Below are positions 43,441 through 56,500 of a stretch of DNA of 64,000 nucleotides, one piece after another. Source of the stretch: Basidiobolus meristosporus CBS 931.73 (Eukaryota > Basidiobolomycota > Basidiobolomycetes > Basidiobolales > Basidiobolaceae); NCBI GenBank assembly GCA_002104905.1, contig MCFE01000184.1:1-64000 (forward strand), in the 5' to 3' direction. The position numbers and the translations under genes were made by a program. A model generated the notes under the pieces. The model was given only the letters and a program-made list of their open reading frames with translations. It was not told the DNA's origin and searched no databases. Position 1 is the first letter of the stretch, and every line of letters starts with the position of its first letter.

Positions 43441-43538
43441 CCCATATGAAGGTATGACTAATGATGACCCACCATTTTAAGCACTATAGATAATGCTGTG
43501 GCACCAGCTACAAACAAATTTATTCCACTACTTTATAT

Positions 43539-43740
43539 TTGACTGACCCACTTCCAAAAATGAACTGCCAACAACAAAACAAAGTTGTCTGGTTCCCAAC
43601 CAACCCCACAGCTGACAGCAGCAGAAGAATAGCTGGACTATGGCTTGCATTGACAATAAGTGCTACAAGCTGTGCCACATTTAACAGAGGCCGTGTTGAT
43701 GGGGTGCAAGAGTTATATGGCATTGTGCTGGTCTTGAAGT
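43539..43740 (+). pseudogene. Plv gene 2 N-terminal fragment
   Basis: MNCQQQNKVVWFPTNPTADS and RIAGLWLALTISATSCATFN match MPPKNKAELSDSQLNLIADS and the LALSFSATSMATS region of gene 2. It lies divergently next to the gene 1 relic at 42531-43440, as in the full element. Confidence 0.55.
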
Positions 43741-46440
43741 GCTCTACACCTACTTGAGTGGATCTAACCAGCGAGTACACTCTATTGCCTTATATGGCTA
43801 GAAGCCTGATGGATTTTTGATGGCCTCATTGCTAGCCTCTTATGGCATTATTATGGTAGTATAAGTGGCTAAGCTAGTTTTGTATAATGCTTCACAACAA
43901 CAAGTTGCCATATATCCTGTATTGCTGGTGACATTTACATCTTACAGGTATATGCTTGGTTGCCACTACTTTTGCCATGAATACCCCCTGAATATCCACA
44001 AAACCTTTTGGTATTTAGCAAATATATTCCTTCTGCCTGTTAATTTTTAGTCCCCCTTGTAGGTGTGCTGTTGCTCTTGTTTGTGTGAATTCCATACCAA
44101 ATTGTATAGTGGCCAGCTTGTGACTTGGAGGAACCCAGCATACTTTGGTCAAGTTGTCCTAATAAATATAAGTTGCTTGTTGCACCCAACAAGCTTTGCA
44201 TAACTTAACTGATTACCCATGCATGGAGCTGCTTAGCTTCTCAAGGTCATAGTCATAGGTGTTTCCATGTGCACATCTGTTCTCAGTATTTTCCAGATCT
44301 TCCGGGCTGTCCTCCATGTGTTACAAGTCTTGGTATAAGAGTTGTAGAGGAATAGGGAGTTCAACTAGCATTGTATTCACTAAAACTTGAACTGATCATT
44401 ATTGAGGTTCCAGCAGCTCCTTATATACATTTTGTCAGATTAATTGTTGACTAGTTGTATTTCCTAATATAGGCTGTGACTGATGACTCATTTGATTGCA
44501 TCATCATCACCCAATAAGATCCTAATTAATATATCTATTTCTGTCTGATAAGAATCTGCTGATTCATTGCTGACTAATACTACTGATTTCATAGATAATA
44601 CTGATACACTGATACCCTAAACATATACTAATTGATTTGACTAAAAACTGATCTAACTTTAACATTCAAGCGGCAGATCATAACACATGTGCCAATTCAA
44701 CACATCAAAGAAGAACTTGACAGTATATTTTTGATGAGATTAGGATATGGTAATACTGGCAACTTGACTTGTCTTCCTATCTTACCTCATAGCTGCTACA
44801 TAGGAAGCTCCCAAATGGTGAAGCAAGGCCCAATATTCTCCACACACTAAGCAAGATGGAGTGGCAAATGGACGCAGTAGTGGCAGAGATTCAGGCATTC
44901 AGCTCAATCCATGTAGTATTGCCCCTGAAATCCAGTTGCAAACTCCATGCATGCAAGCTAAAAGTGCATGAAGTTGGCATGGGTGATATATTGCTGGATA
45001 CCTTTTCCTACATGGTCCACATATGACCGCCAATGCTTCCAATGTACACTTGGTAGAAATGGCTGCAGAGAGCACTTGAGTATATACACTTCAGTTCATC
45101 CAGTCCTTGCATCTGTATTGTTTCATATCTGTATGAATATAATTTGGAGCCTGTCAGAAGTACTTAGGGTTGCTGATATTCTGTACTATCATGCCAATTC
45201 TTTCAAATTTCTCATGTACCTCAAAGGGCTCACCCATCATGAAATGCCTCATAGATAACCTAGTCATCTGTACAGGAATACTTACAATAAGCAAGTGCAT
45301 TGCCTCCAGAGGAATGCATTTGATCCAACAGATACCCTCTATCTTAGCCAATTAATACCTTATTTTGGCCAATAGTTAGTAACTTGCCAACTTTGCTGCA
45401 ATTGCATGCTGACTTCTGTATGTTATCTCTGCTTGGAAGTGATGTTCTTTGTGTGGGTGTTTTGAGAGTAATAATGTGTGTGAGTTGAGGAGTACATTCG
45501 TGGATATCACACATTTGACAGCATGCTGTCTATTGTGCCCAGAAAGACTGGCTATCTTGCTGATGGCTGCAGTATCTCCAATGCAGATAATACTTTGTCC
45601 TTCAATAAAATGGCCATTGACTAGTATCCCTATACAGCATACAAGGCAAATTCAGCAATGGATATAGGTAACCATCCAGATTGGTCAGAGATTAAGGCCC
45701 AGACACCAGTGCAACTACCATCAGATCTCTGCTTTGATACCATATGATAGGCAGCAGATTCAAGTTGATGTGAATCAGTGGTCAGTAGAATTTGCTGGTA
45801 GAGTATTTGTCTAATAAGAGCTCATCAAGTGGCAAGGCAATGGCATGGTTATGGGCACCTTCAAAGTAGCCTGTGCTTCTTAGTTGTATTTTATGCCTGC
45901 CATCAGACATATTAGATATGTTTGCACTTGATTGATACTGTGCATGGTCCTAAAAAGCTTCACAACCTCTGCTGGACTGCATATGACTTTTCAGATGGGG
46001 TGCTGCTGGAATATACCAGGACAGTGAGTAATACTTTGCCCTAATGGTGGTGGTGGATTCATGATAAGTTGGACACCTTGCAGTGGTGACATTTTCTGAT
46101 ATGAATGCCATGTAACTGTTAACAAATGCTGGTATCAGCACAGTCTCAGGGTTAAGTGTTGCCAGCCAAATGATGGTTCTTCATTTGTACCATGAACATG
46201 GTGAGTTGCATCCTGGAATGATTTTGGCAAAGAGAAGAAGTAAGTCTTCAAAGCTTCCACTACTAACAGTAGTGGAAACACTCTGCTTCTCTAACCACAA
46301 CATTGCATCATTCACTAAAAGATGTATCACTAGGCTCACTTGGCTCCAGAAAGTATCCTTGGCATTTTTTCCACAGGTGTTGTTTCATTGCATTTTGGAA
46401 TTTGGCCAGGCTAATGCAGGGTACTGTTGTTAGTGGAGAA
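43741..46440 (-). pseudogene. Plv gene 1 relic, long minus-strand copy
   Basis: From 46440 leftward: the YIPAAPHLKSHMQSSRGCEAF region (46030-45950), SNLDGYLYPLL-like sequence near 45670, the GTACTTAGGGTTGCTGATAT region and the WWYMEDSPEDLENTE-equivalent near 44300, the Cys-rich block near 43930, ending near 43750. It is frameshifted throughout. A Gyp1 solo LTR interrupts it at 44319-44685. Confidence 0.55.
44319..44685 (-). repeat. Gyp1 solo LTR with CATG target duplication
   Basis: 367 bp, TGTTACAAGTCTTGG to GGCAGATCATAACA (inverted Gyp1 LTR). Flanks are CATG (44315-44318) and CATG (44686-44689). A clean solo LTR left by LTR-LTR recombination. Confidence 0.85.
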
Positions 46441-47940
46441 AAAGCTATGTTGATAGTGTGCCAACTGAAGGAAATAACGCGCACTCCTCAGGATCTCAGT
46501 CAATTAGGCAATTGAGAATGTCTGCATAGCTGCAAGCTGACCATTATGCTCAGGCAGGTGAGAGTGTAGGAAACACAGTACCTTCAGCTGAAGACCAGCA
46601 AGTGGCTGTTATAGCATCACTACCACCTTAATTAACAAGTATGTTGTCAGCTAATGCCAAAGCATTAATGAGGCAATTAGGTGCAGTGGCTGATAGGATA
46701 GATGCAATGGCCCAGAGAAATCAGGAAATAGTCCAGAAACAGAATGAACTGACAATATGTGTAGTGTCAATATCCCAGGTAGAGAATGCTGTATCTTTGC
46801 TGTAAAGAATGAACTCAAGTAGCTCAATGTCACAGCCAAGAATTGAGCTGTTTCCTGATGTGACAGCATAGGAATACTGCACAGTCTTTGAAGCACCGCA
46901 ACTATGCCCAAAGATAAAGGCCCTAGAAAACCCTATCACAGCATGAGAGGGAGAAACATGGTGTTTCTACCAAAGCCAAAAAAACAAAAGACAATGAAGA
47001 TCTATGAAGCTGTTGAGTGCATTGATATAGAGTGGGCTGCTATTCAAAGGCTGTGAGAGGTGTAGCATATCATCACCTCAAGGCTTCCACACCATGGGAC
47101 CATCAGGAACTCAAGGCCAAGCTGGATGCACTTGACTTGTTCCACAAGCTTTATCCTTGACCCAGATGAGCACGCAGACTCTAAGCCAGCATTGGTATGC
47201 TAAGGAAGTATCTCAAAAATAGCAGAAACTATCAAAGGCTGACAAACAAGAGCCCAATGGCTAAAAATCAGTTGCTTCCTCAAGATCCTGTTACAAGCTA
47301 GGCCCAGATCTCTATACCAGTGTTAAAGGGATATCAGGTAGCTGGAACAATGCCAGTAAGGGACAAGCAGGCAGACATGGATGGACCAGTACAACATTTA
47401 TCAAGGAAACAATGTAGTACTGATCAAGAAGCACTCAGACAAAGTAAGAGTGAAAGACCAGGCGGTGATAAAGGAAAGGCAAAGGGAAACAGTGTACCTA
47501 AGCCAGAGACAGGGAAGCATTGGAAAAAGCTGTAACTCTTGTCATTTATTGCAGTAAGCCTGGAACAGACTGACTCCAATGATAGCCTAGAAGAGTTACC
47601 GGCTAGAAAGGAGCTGCCTACTTAAGAGTTGGAAGTGTAGCCAGTTGAGCTACACTCCAGTGAGGTAAGTGAGTTTGCAAAGACAGGTAATTTGCCTGCC
47701 ACAGCCCTCTGATTGCCATTGTGGACAGAGTAGACATCCCCCAGACAGACAAATCAACAATGCTATGACCTCAAAAGACTATCACAATGCCTTAAGTGGA
47801 GTTTTGCAACGTTGATAGGCATACCAGGAGGTTGCTGCATTTCCTCAAGAGCATTGCTCAAGAAAAGACACAAGGATATGCAAGGACTGATTGCAAAGAG
47901 TGGCAGATGAGGTGCTAGATCTAGCAGTGCTGGGTAGGCC
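46441..47940 (+). pseudogene. Plv gene 2 relic
   Basis: Follows gene 2 from the DSVPTEGN equivalent (GATAGTGTGCCAACTGAAGG) through CAGCTGAAGACCAGCAAGTG to a 71-codon frame near 47320-47535 (DMDGPVQHLSRKQCSTDQEA, KSERPGGDKGKAKG) and then the EFWNIN region. Stops and indels break it. It joins gene 1 at 46440 with the divergent spacer lost. Confidence 0.5.
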
Positions 47941-49800
47941 CATGACATATACAACTAGCAAATTAGCAATGGATTATTTTTTGTATGGAAGCTGTAATAA
48001 CATCACCACCACCATAATTAGCAAGTATGTTCTCAGCTCATGCCAGAGCATTAATTAAGCAATTAGGTGCAGCGGCTGATAGGATAGATGCAATGGCCCA
48101 GAAAAATCTGGAAATAGCCCAGAAACAGGATAAGTGGATAATAGGTGTAGAGCAATCAATATCCCAGGCAGAGAGCGCAGTATCTCTGCTGTAAAGAAGG
48201 GACTTAAGTAACTCAATGTCATAACCAATATTTGAGCAATTTCCCAATGTAGCAGCAGAGTAACATTGTAACATCTATGCATCACAACAACAGTGCCCAA
48301 AGATGTAGCTCACAATGGTACCTATCACATAGTGTGAGGCAGAGACTTTGATCTTTATACTCAAGCTTAAATATCAACAGAGAATGAAGACCTGTGAACC
48401 TGTTTAGTGCAATGATCAAGAGTGGGCTAGTACTCAAGAGGCTGTAGGAAGTCAAGCATTACATAGCCTTAAGGCCAGTATACCATGGGACCTTCAGCAA
48501 CTCAAGGCTAGGTGGAAAGTGCTGGATCTGCTACTTGAGCATTATCTTTGATTCAAGCAGGCAAACAGATTTTGTGCCAGCATTGGTATGTTAAACAAGT
48601 ATCTCAAGAATAGTAAAAGCTATCAAAGAAAGAGTAGATGTGGTGCCATAGCTAAAAACCAGTGTTTTCCTCAAGTGCTTCTCATAAAAAGGCTAAAACC
48701 CCCAAAGCAGCATAGAAATGGCATGTGGCTAGAAGAGTGCTAGTAATGGACAAGCAGGTCAAAACAGATCAGTTGGTACTGCATGTACTATGGAAAAAAT
48801 GAAGTTCAATATAACACAAAGAAATGTGACATAGCCAGAAGTGTGCCAGAAAGGGATAAGCAGGTAAACTCAGATCCACAAGTGCAGTATTTATTGAGAA
48901 GAAGCTGTGGTACAATACAGGAGGCACTCAGTTAAAGTATTATGGAAGACATGGCAGCAATAAAGGTATAGGTGAAAGATAAATATTTACCCAGGCCAGT
49001 GAGTGGGGAGCAAGAGAAAAAAGCTGCGGTTGTCACCAATTGAGGCCTTTAGCCCAAAACAAGCAGAACTCCATAGTAACCTCAAAGATATACCAAGAAG
49101 ACAGCAGCTGTTTCCTCAAGAGTTGGAAGCGCAGCTGGTTGAGCTGCACTCCAGTTAAATTATGAGCTTACAGAGAAAGGGAACTTCTTTGCTATAGCCT
49201 TCAACTCCTCCTCTGTAGGCAGAGTGAAGATATTGCTGACTGACATAGCCAAAACATCAAGAACTCCATAGCCCATCACAATGCCTACAGTGAACCTTTG
49301 GAGCATTAATAGGCACATCAAGAGGTTACAGCACTTCTTCAAGAGCAGTGCTTAAGAAAATGTACTTAAATATTGCAAGCACTTATTACAAAGACTGGCA
49401 GATAAGGTGCTAGCCTTGCAGTGCTGGCTAAAGGCCAAGACACATGGGAACCAGAGAATGAGCAATGGAACAAAGCCATAGGGCACTTGTAAAGTCATTG
49501 AAAGAGTGCAATATAGCAGAAATACTTAGTGAATTGTGAATATTACTAGAGCAACTTGTTACATGTGGGTTTGGCTTATTCTTAGTGTTAAGTGTAGGAC
49601 TTGTGTTGGTTAGTGCAACTAGCAATTGAGCTACAACTGAAGCTTCAATGGAAGTTAACCAACTTGTAGGCATCAAAATACAAGCATGGTTTCAGTGAGA
49701 AAATAAGTGATATGAAAGCAGACAATAGCCAATCAACACTCAGAAACTTAGTAGGTGCCAAAGGAGATTCCTAGGTAAGCTTCTCTGCTATTAAAAGAAC
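47941..49800 (+). pseudogene. Second, tandem Plv gene 2 relic
   Basis: From about 47985 (AAGCTGTAATAACATCACCA) the sequence repeats the gene 2 segment starting near 46600, so two gene 2 copies are head to tail. It runs through the C-terminal region (49320-49480) and the 3' region (49500-49750). No frame stays open. Confidence 0.45.
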
Positions 49801-50055
49801 AATTTCCTTGCAAGGTTTTGTGGCACTATCCATGGCAACAAAGCTCCAAGAAGCTTTTATTCACAGCTGACAGCAATGGAAAGCCACCTTGCAGTGGGTA
49901 TAGACAACTTAGAAGAGGCTTGATTTACTATATTCAGAGCTATAATAGACTTCTATATTCCACAGTGCTTGGCAGCAGCTTCTGTGGTAATGGAATTAAC
50001 TTGATCCACTGGATATGGGGTAATGGAGAGTATTCATTACTACATATATCAAAAC
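49801..50055. other. Unassigned interval
   Basis: A 96-codon plus-strand ORF crosses this interval but resembles nothing I know and has no neighbours supporting it. I see no repeat match within the window. Confidence 0.2.
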
Positions 50056-52172
50056 CAATATTGCACTCATTTCTTTATGCTGATTTTGCTATTATAACAA
50101 CCAAGTGAAAGATCATAAAATTTCAACTTTAAAGGATAAAAGATCAAGACCCTGACAAGACATCTACCCACTAATACTATGTAATGCAGAACACTCAGTA
50201 GCCAGCCCATGCTTCAAATTACAGCTCAATTGATGCAGTACCTAAGGGGTTTTGCTCAAAAGAGTCCAGCAACCATACACATTAGGACTATATTTCAAGA
50301 AACACCATGGTGACTTTGATTGGATATAACTTTCTGACCGGCCAGTCATATGACTAGAGAATATCACAGGTACTGTGCCTATTTCTGATTGGAGCCACTG
50401 TAAAATTTTAGCTTTGTATCATGTGTATTACTTGCGCAATTGCCCAAGAACTTTGATCCTTCAGAGTTTTCATATACACAACTTCCTCAGCTGAAAATAA
50501 AAGCAAGCCTCTCTTTCCAGAATCTCCACACTACAGTTGCAAGTTTAAAGGTTATGAGACTTCTCTTACATCACTTGCACTGCTGAGTATTCTGACTTTG
50601 ACAGGTACTACATCAGTAACAAGACTACAAACTTCACAAGAACACAGTTTAGGCTTTACAAGAAAACTACTACTTTTCTGTTGGAAGATCCCCCTGAGAG
50701 GCCCCTCTAGTCTAAAGACCAATATAAAAGCCCCTTTACTCTAAAGAAGCCTTTTTAGGCACCCCTTTAGTGTAAATTTCACTTTAGGTAACACTGTAAG
50801 AAGCCCTGTACTGTGGAGACACCCACTTAAACACCCTTCTGGAGACTTCTACAACACACCCCTATAGATAAACAGGTGTTCATAATCTCAATATTAGCAA
50901 ATATATTCTCAAAGAAGAATGTGTCTTCCAAATAAGGAAAAGTTACTCAAGAAGTAATTAAGCTCACTAGTTAGCAGAAGGGCAGAACACTGCTGTAGAA
51001 GTGAGAAACAGAGCTTCAAGTATACTTTGAGCTAAAGATTGACAATATTAACAAAAGTGTTATCATCCACTGGTACATCAAACCCTCAATATCTATCTTA
51101 GTATTAGCATATGGGATGTTGTTGTACATTAGACTTGTTCCATTGGATAGTGCCACATTGAGCCATAGGTGCCAAATGATGCCATAGTGTTCCAGGGAGA
51201 CCAGGTGAGCCAATACAGGGCCACAGAGTGTGAAACATAGCTCTGTGTCTTCATGCAAAGCAGCCTCTGTGTTTCACTCATTGTGCTAGAGAAAATCCAT
51301 TTTTTGACAATTTTCTTTGGATCATCATTGTTGAGGATTTGTGAAAGCACAAAAAGACTGAAGACATATATCTGATACTCAATACCCATGGCACTCTGAA
51401 TATTGCTCCTGTGGCTTGTATCATGTCACAAAAATGCATGGCACTATCTTGGTCCACTGGTACTATCTGGCACTATAAGTGCTCTATATGGGTTTTACTT
51501 TAGGGCAAATATTTTGATATAGTGCCTGATAGTGCCAGTGGACCAAGATAGTGCCATGCATTTTTGTGATCAATGTTGCGCAGGATGTGTAAAATCACAA
51601 AAAGATTGAAGACAGGCATCTGGTACTCAATACCCATGGCACTCTGAATCTAGCTCCTGTGGCTTGTAGCATGTCACAAAAATGCATGGCACTATGTTGG
51701 TCCACTGGTACTATCTGGCACTATATTCAAATATTAGCCCTAAAGTAGGATCAATACAAAGCACTTATAGTGCAAGATAGTGCCAGTGGACCAAGATAGT
51801 GCCATGCATTTTTGTGACATGATACAAGCTACAAGAGCTAGATTCAGAGTGCCATGGGTATTGAGTACCAGATGCCTGTCTTCAATCTCTTTGTGATTTT
51901 ACACATCCTGCGCAACATTAATCCAAATGAAAAGATTAAAAAATAGATTTTGTCCAGCACAATGGGTGAAACACATGGGCTGCTTTGCATGAAGATGCCA
52001 AGCTATATTTCACACTTGGTGGCCAAGTATAGGCTCACTTAGTGTCCTTGGCACACTATGGCATCATTTGGCACCCATGGCTCAATGTAGCACTATCCAA
52101 CAGAACAAGTCTATTGTTGATTAGCCTCTGCATTGTAGAACAAGCCCCAAACTAATCATAATACAACACAAC
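50056..52172 (-). repeat. Rep1 repeat split by a foldback element
   Basis: 50056-51130 and 52113-52172 together make one Rep1 copy (AATATTGCACTCATTTC to ATAATACAACACAACA). The homologous site at 10372-10390 is uninterrupted (GTTGTATATTGTTGATTAG), which dates the foldback insertion after Rep1. Confidence 0.65.
51131..52112. mobile_element. 982-bp foldback element, full length
   Basis: Ends AGACTTGTTCCATTGG and CCAACAGAACAAGTCT. The target duplication is ATT (51128-51130, 52113-52115). The first and last ~400 bp are inverted copies of each other, nearly 90% identical over the outer 80 bp by eye. The centre carries an extra partial copy of the CATGCATTTTTGTGA and GATACTCAATACCCATGGCA blocks. 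Many GGCACTAT or ATAGTGCC motifs occur. It has no ORF for a transposase, so it needs a partner in trans. Confidence 0.85.
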
Positions 52173-52272
52173 ACTTCCATATCTGGAGTATTTTGAATAC
52201 CTCCCCAATCAGGATCAAAAGACCTTCTAGAGGGCAGAAGCACTTTTATTCTGGCAAATACAAGGCACACTG
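52173..52272. other. Short unassigned interval left of Gyp2
   Basis: No recognised feature. It ends in CACTG, the Gyp2 target duplication. Confidence 0.3.
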
Positions 52273-52659
52273 TGTGAGTACTCAATGTAGTACCCACTCT
52301 TTGCCCAAGAGTTCTCCCAAGAGTTCCCTCCAGAGTCCTACCCAAAGTCCTCCAGTACCCTCCCTATGATTCCCCCACGCGTCCTCCCCTCCTATCCCTG
52401 CCCTTATCTAGTTAGAACACTTACCATAACAGGAAGGTGTTCACACCCCTATTTTATAACACATTGTCTATTGTCTAAGCCCCCCCAAGTGATATATATA
52501 TCTACCCAATTGAACCAGGAAGAACAACAAGATTTGGACGAAATAAACAGAAGTCTTTATTACCTTGCTACCTTCTATTGGAAGCTATTCTGAACCAAGT
52601 GGTACTGAATTGACCTACAAGCTCTCCCACTCATCAAGTACAGTCAGTAATAACCCACA
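52273..52659 (+). repeat. 5' LTR of Gyp2
   Basis: TGTGAGTACTCAATGTAG to AATAACCCACA. TATATATA near 52493 and AATAAA at 52542 are candidate core signals. Confidence 0.9.
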
Positions 52660-52663
52660 TATT

Positions 52664-52680
52664 TGGTGCCGTCTCTGCGG
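52664..52680 (+). promoter_or_regulatory. Gyp2 primer binding site
   Basis: TGGTGCCGTCTCTGCGG starts four bases after the LTR. It would pair with a tRNA ending GGCACCA. tRNA identity not assigned. Confidence 0.6.
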
Positions 52681-52700
52681 AAATAAGCACAAGTGAGGTA

Positions 52701-53573
52701 ATGACTACTACAATCAAACTAAAAACATACAAGGGAAAGAGAGAGAAAGCCCTTGAGTGGTTTGATAAGTTTGAGAGAGTTGTGGTTGATGCAGGATGGG
52801 ACGACAATAAGAAAGTAAGAGAGTTTGCAAGACATATGGAAGGGTCAGCATGGCAATGGCATTATGGGTTGGAAGACGCAGTCAAAGACGACTGGGATGC
52901 ACTAGAAGAAGCCTACAAGACACGCTTTCTATATGCCAAAGGATACCACTACAAAGCCCTTCTACTGTCCTCGCGGAAGAAAAGCAGTGAAAGCTATGAA
53001 GCCTACACTGAACTGTTTCTCCAACAAGTTCGATGTCTCCCGAAGGACAAAATCGCCAAACGACAGCTCATGAGGTATTACATCATGGGCTTAGACAACA
53101 AAATAAGACGTAGGGCGTCCAAAGAACAACAGGGATGTAAAACGTTGCAAGAGTTGGTCAAATGAGTACAAGGGGTCATCTTGCTATGGGGGCTACCCTA
53201 TAGTGATACAAATGATCGAAGGACAGGGATCCCCCGTAAGAAAGGAAAAATTGCCTCCCCAAAAGACCATGAGTTAGAGGAATTACGGCGAAAGGTCCAA
53301 GAACTCTCAATCAACAATGTCCAAGAAGTCCCCAAAGAAGGTGATAAACTCTGGGAAGCTGACGTAGATCTAAAGGCCCAGGTTCAAGTCCTGACCCAAT
53401 AGATGGAACAACCGCGACGACAGTATCCGTGTTATGTGTGTGGAGAAGTAGGTCACCGGGCCCATGAATGTGAAAAACAGTATGGAGGAGAAGCCGTACC
53501 AGACACAAAAGAGAAGAAGGCGTCAAAAGACAGAGTCCCTTGCCAGGAGGCCAACGGGACTCAGTCAATCTAA
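52701..53573 (+). pseudogene. Gyp2 gag, two premature stops
   Basis: Starts MTTTIKLKTYKGKREKALEW. The retrotransposon Gag core (WFDKFERVVVDAGWDDNKKV; MEGSAWQWHYGLEDAVKDDW) spans about codons 15-150. A CCHC knuckle lies at codons 244-257 (CYVCGEVGHRAHEC). In-frame TGA at 53163 and TAG at 53400 interrupt it; the natural end is TAA at 53571. Pol is in the -1 frame and opens at 53474, overlapping gag by about 97 bp. I see no canonical slippery heptamer in the gag frame there. Confidence 0.85.
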
Positions 53574-56500
53574 GCCCTCCGGTCAGGACAAGCGAAGTGC
53601 GGAAGAAGAAGCGTCGACATGATGCTTCTAGAGAGGAGGCAAAGGAACCTGTAGTAGAGGTTCCGTCAAAAGGAAAGAGCGCGGAATTAGGTGAAGAAGT
53701 ACGGAATGAACCTTGGGAAGAAGTGTTAAAGCGAACAAAGAACGCTAGCACGTCTTCCCATGGCCTATTCCCCATAATGAAGGTACTAGAGCAAACCAAG
53801 GCAACCCTCCCAATAACCAATTTACTGGGACTGGCCCTGGCTCTAGTCAAGGAACTGATAGAGGGATTGAAGGAGATAACGACCCTCCATGTCAACCAGA
53901 CGGTCCTGCAAAAACCAAATAAAGGTACATACGTAAAGGTACGTATAGAGAATAAGGAGATTCTCGCCCTTATCGACACAGGATCCTCTACGTTGATCAT
54001 GTCAGAGTCATTAGCAAAACGTCTAAAACTAAATATAGTCCCCAACAACACCATTCAAGTACGGCTAGCAAATGACCAACTGGATACAACAGTAGGTGTG
54101 GTGCCTAATTGCCCCATTTGGCTAGGCAACTTGATAATACGCCAAGATGTCGTGGTCCTACCTGTCGCAGCCAACAACTTACTCATTGGCGAGAGTTGGT
54201 TTATCCAACATAAGATGGATATACTTTACAGTGCATCTGAACTCAGGTGGGATACCGAGAGTATCCCACTGATTCATATCACCAATGAGAGCGAGGCGCG
54301 TAGCAACAGTGTGACGATCAAAGAGGTGAAACCGTTGCAGTCTCCGATCATCACACGAAAGGTGATAAAAATACCACCCGCCAGTGAGACGGTGATCTCA
54401 TTAGAAGCACCAATAGCTTATTCAACGAGCGGAAGAATGATAACCGCAGCAAAAGCATCCAAACAACTGGAAGGAATCTTGATCCCTAAAGTATGGATAC
54501 CACCGAAATTTGAAACGCAAAGCCTGAAATGCTTAGTGGTTAACAACGGGCGACACACGGTGACATTGCCTAGAGGAGTGCCATTGTTAAACTTAGAGGA
54601 AGTCGACGGAAACGACCAAGGACCACCTCCAAACGAAGAACCAGAAGAAGAACTCCCCAAACTAGATGTGGACCCCGGTCTACCGCCTACGTTACGAGAC
54701 AAATTCCTAGAAGGAATACGTCCGCTTGCCCGAGTATTCTCTAAGAACCAAGTAATTGGTCATATACCTGGGGTATATCACCAAATCCACCTTGCCAACA
54801 AATACCCCATCAAGCAAAAAGCCTATAGGAATTCGAAAATTGACACAGACTATATCAAAGAGACGATTGAAACTTTATTAAAAGACGACATCATTACAGA
54901 GAGCCAGTCTCCGTGGGCCTCCCCCATAGTGATAGTCCCAAAGAAAGACGGAAAGCGACGCTTTTGCATCGACTACCGGAAATTGAACGCCGTCACCCGG
55001 AAGGACGTGTATCTGCTACCGCAAATAGACGACCTCTTGGACAGATTAATCGGAGCTAAATATTTTAGCTCTCTTGACTTAATCTCCGGGTATTGGCAAG
55101 TAGAAGTAGCCCTGGAAGATCAACCCAAAACCGCTTTTATAACATTGTTTGGATTATACGAATGGAACCAACTACCCTTTGGCTTGTGCAATGCCCCCGC
55201 TACGTTCCAAAGGATGATCAACAAGGTGCTAGGAAATCTACGATGGGAATGCGCCCTTGTGTATCTGGACGACATCACAATATATTCCCCCAATGTAGAA
55301 GAACATATACACGACGTGCAACGTATCCTGACATCCCTCCTCAAGAACCAACTCAAACTACATCCCAAGAAGTGCCATTTCCTGTATACAAAATTGTTGT
55401 TCCTGGGCCACGAGATCTTGGCAGATGGAATATACCCATCTACGTCACTCCTGAAAGCCGTTCAAAATGCACCTGCACCAAAGGACATTAATGCAGTGTT
55501 GGGATTCCTAGGATTAGCCGGCTACTATCGCCACTTTGTCAAAAACTTCGCGACAATAGCAGCCCCCCTATACGAATTGATGCAAAAGGGCCAGTGTTTT
55601 GTATGGTCGGAGCCTCAAAAGAGAGCATTTGATCAGCTGAAACATTCCCTGACGTCACCGCCAGTGTTACAATTTCCCAATTGGGATGCGAGATTTTTTA
55701 TTAACTGTGATGGAAGCCTCACCGGTATAGGCGCCGTACTGGGACAATACCACCAACCCGGCAAATTCCACCCGATCGGTTACGTGAGCCGTTTGCTAAA
55801 CAAACACAAACGCCACTACCCTGTTACCAAGATAGAATGTCTGGCTGTTGTTTATTCAATTAAACAATTCCATACATACATACATGGTCGCCGATTCACA
55901 ATAGTAACGGACCACAGCGCACTGGTCTGGCTGATGAAAACTAAAGACTTTACCGGCCAACTAGCACGTTGGGCCCTACGACTACAGCAATACAACTTTG
56001 AAATAATTCACCGCGCTGGCAAGAAACACCAGGACGCAGACTTCCTCAGTCGCTATCCCGTTTGCCAAATACGTGTCAGTGATGAGTACGAGGACGTAAT
56101 CTGCTTTAAAAAGAAAGGGAGGTATCCCGAACACATTGTTACAAACAAACAGAAGAGAGAATTTCGAAGGAAATGGTGTCAGTACAAAGTACAAGAAAAT
56201 CAACTATGGTTCCTCCAAGGACAGTCCAGAGCCAAGGTACCCCCACTAGCAGCCCGTGAAGAAATCATACGAGAAAGACATATGTCATTAGGACACGCTA
56301 ACCCCCTAACGACATATAAGATGTTAAGAAAAACATTTATTGGCGAAAAATGATGACCGACGTTACGAATACGTTACGAAGATGCACCACTTGCAAAAGA
56401 TTCAACCGGAGTCAGAAGATAGGGACAACCGCACCAATACCGGTTGACCTGCCCTTCCACCAAGTAGGGATCGACTTTGTTGGCCCCTTTATGAAAACAA

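Noticed and set aside
52268-52272. CACTG beside Gyp2 as a CACTA-transposon terminus.
   Set aside because: It is exactly duplicated at 59046-59050, so it is the Gyp2 target duplication.
53311-54054. 247-codon minus-strand ORF.
   Set aside because: It lies antisense to Gyp2 gag/pol, and the plus-strand frame has clear protease and zinc-knuckle motifs. It is a shadow ORF.
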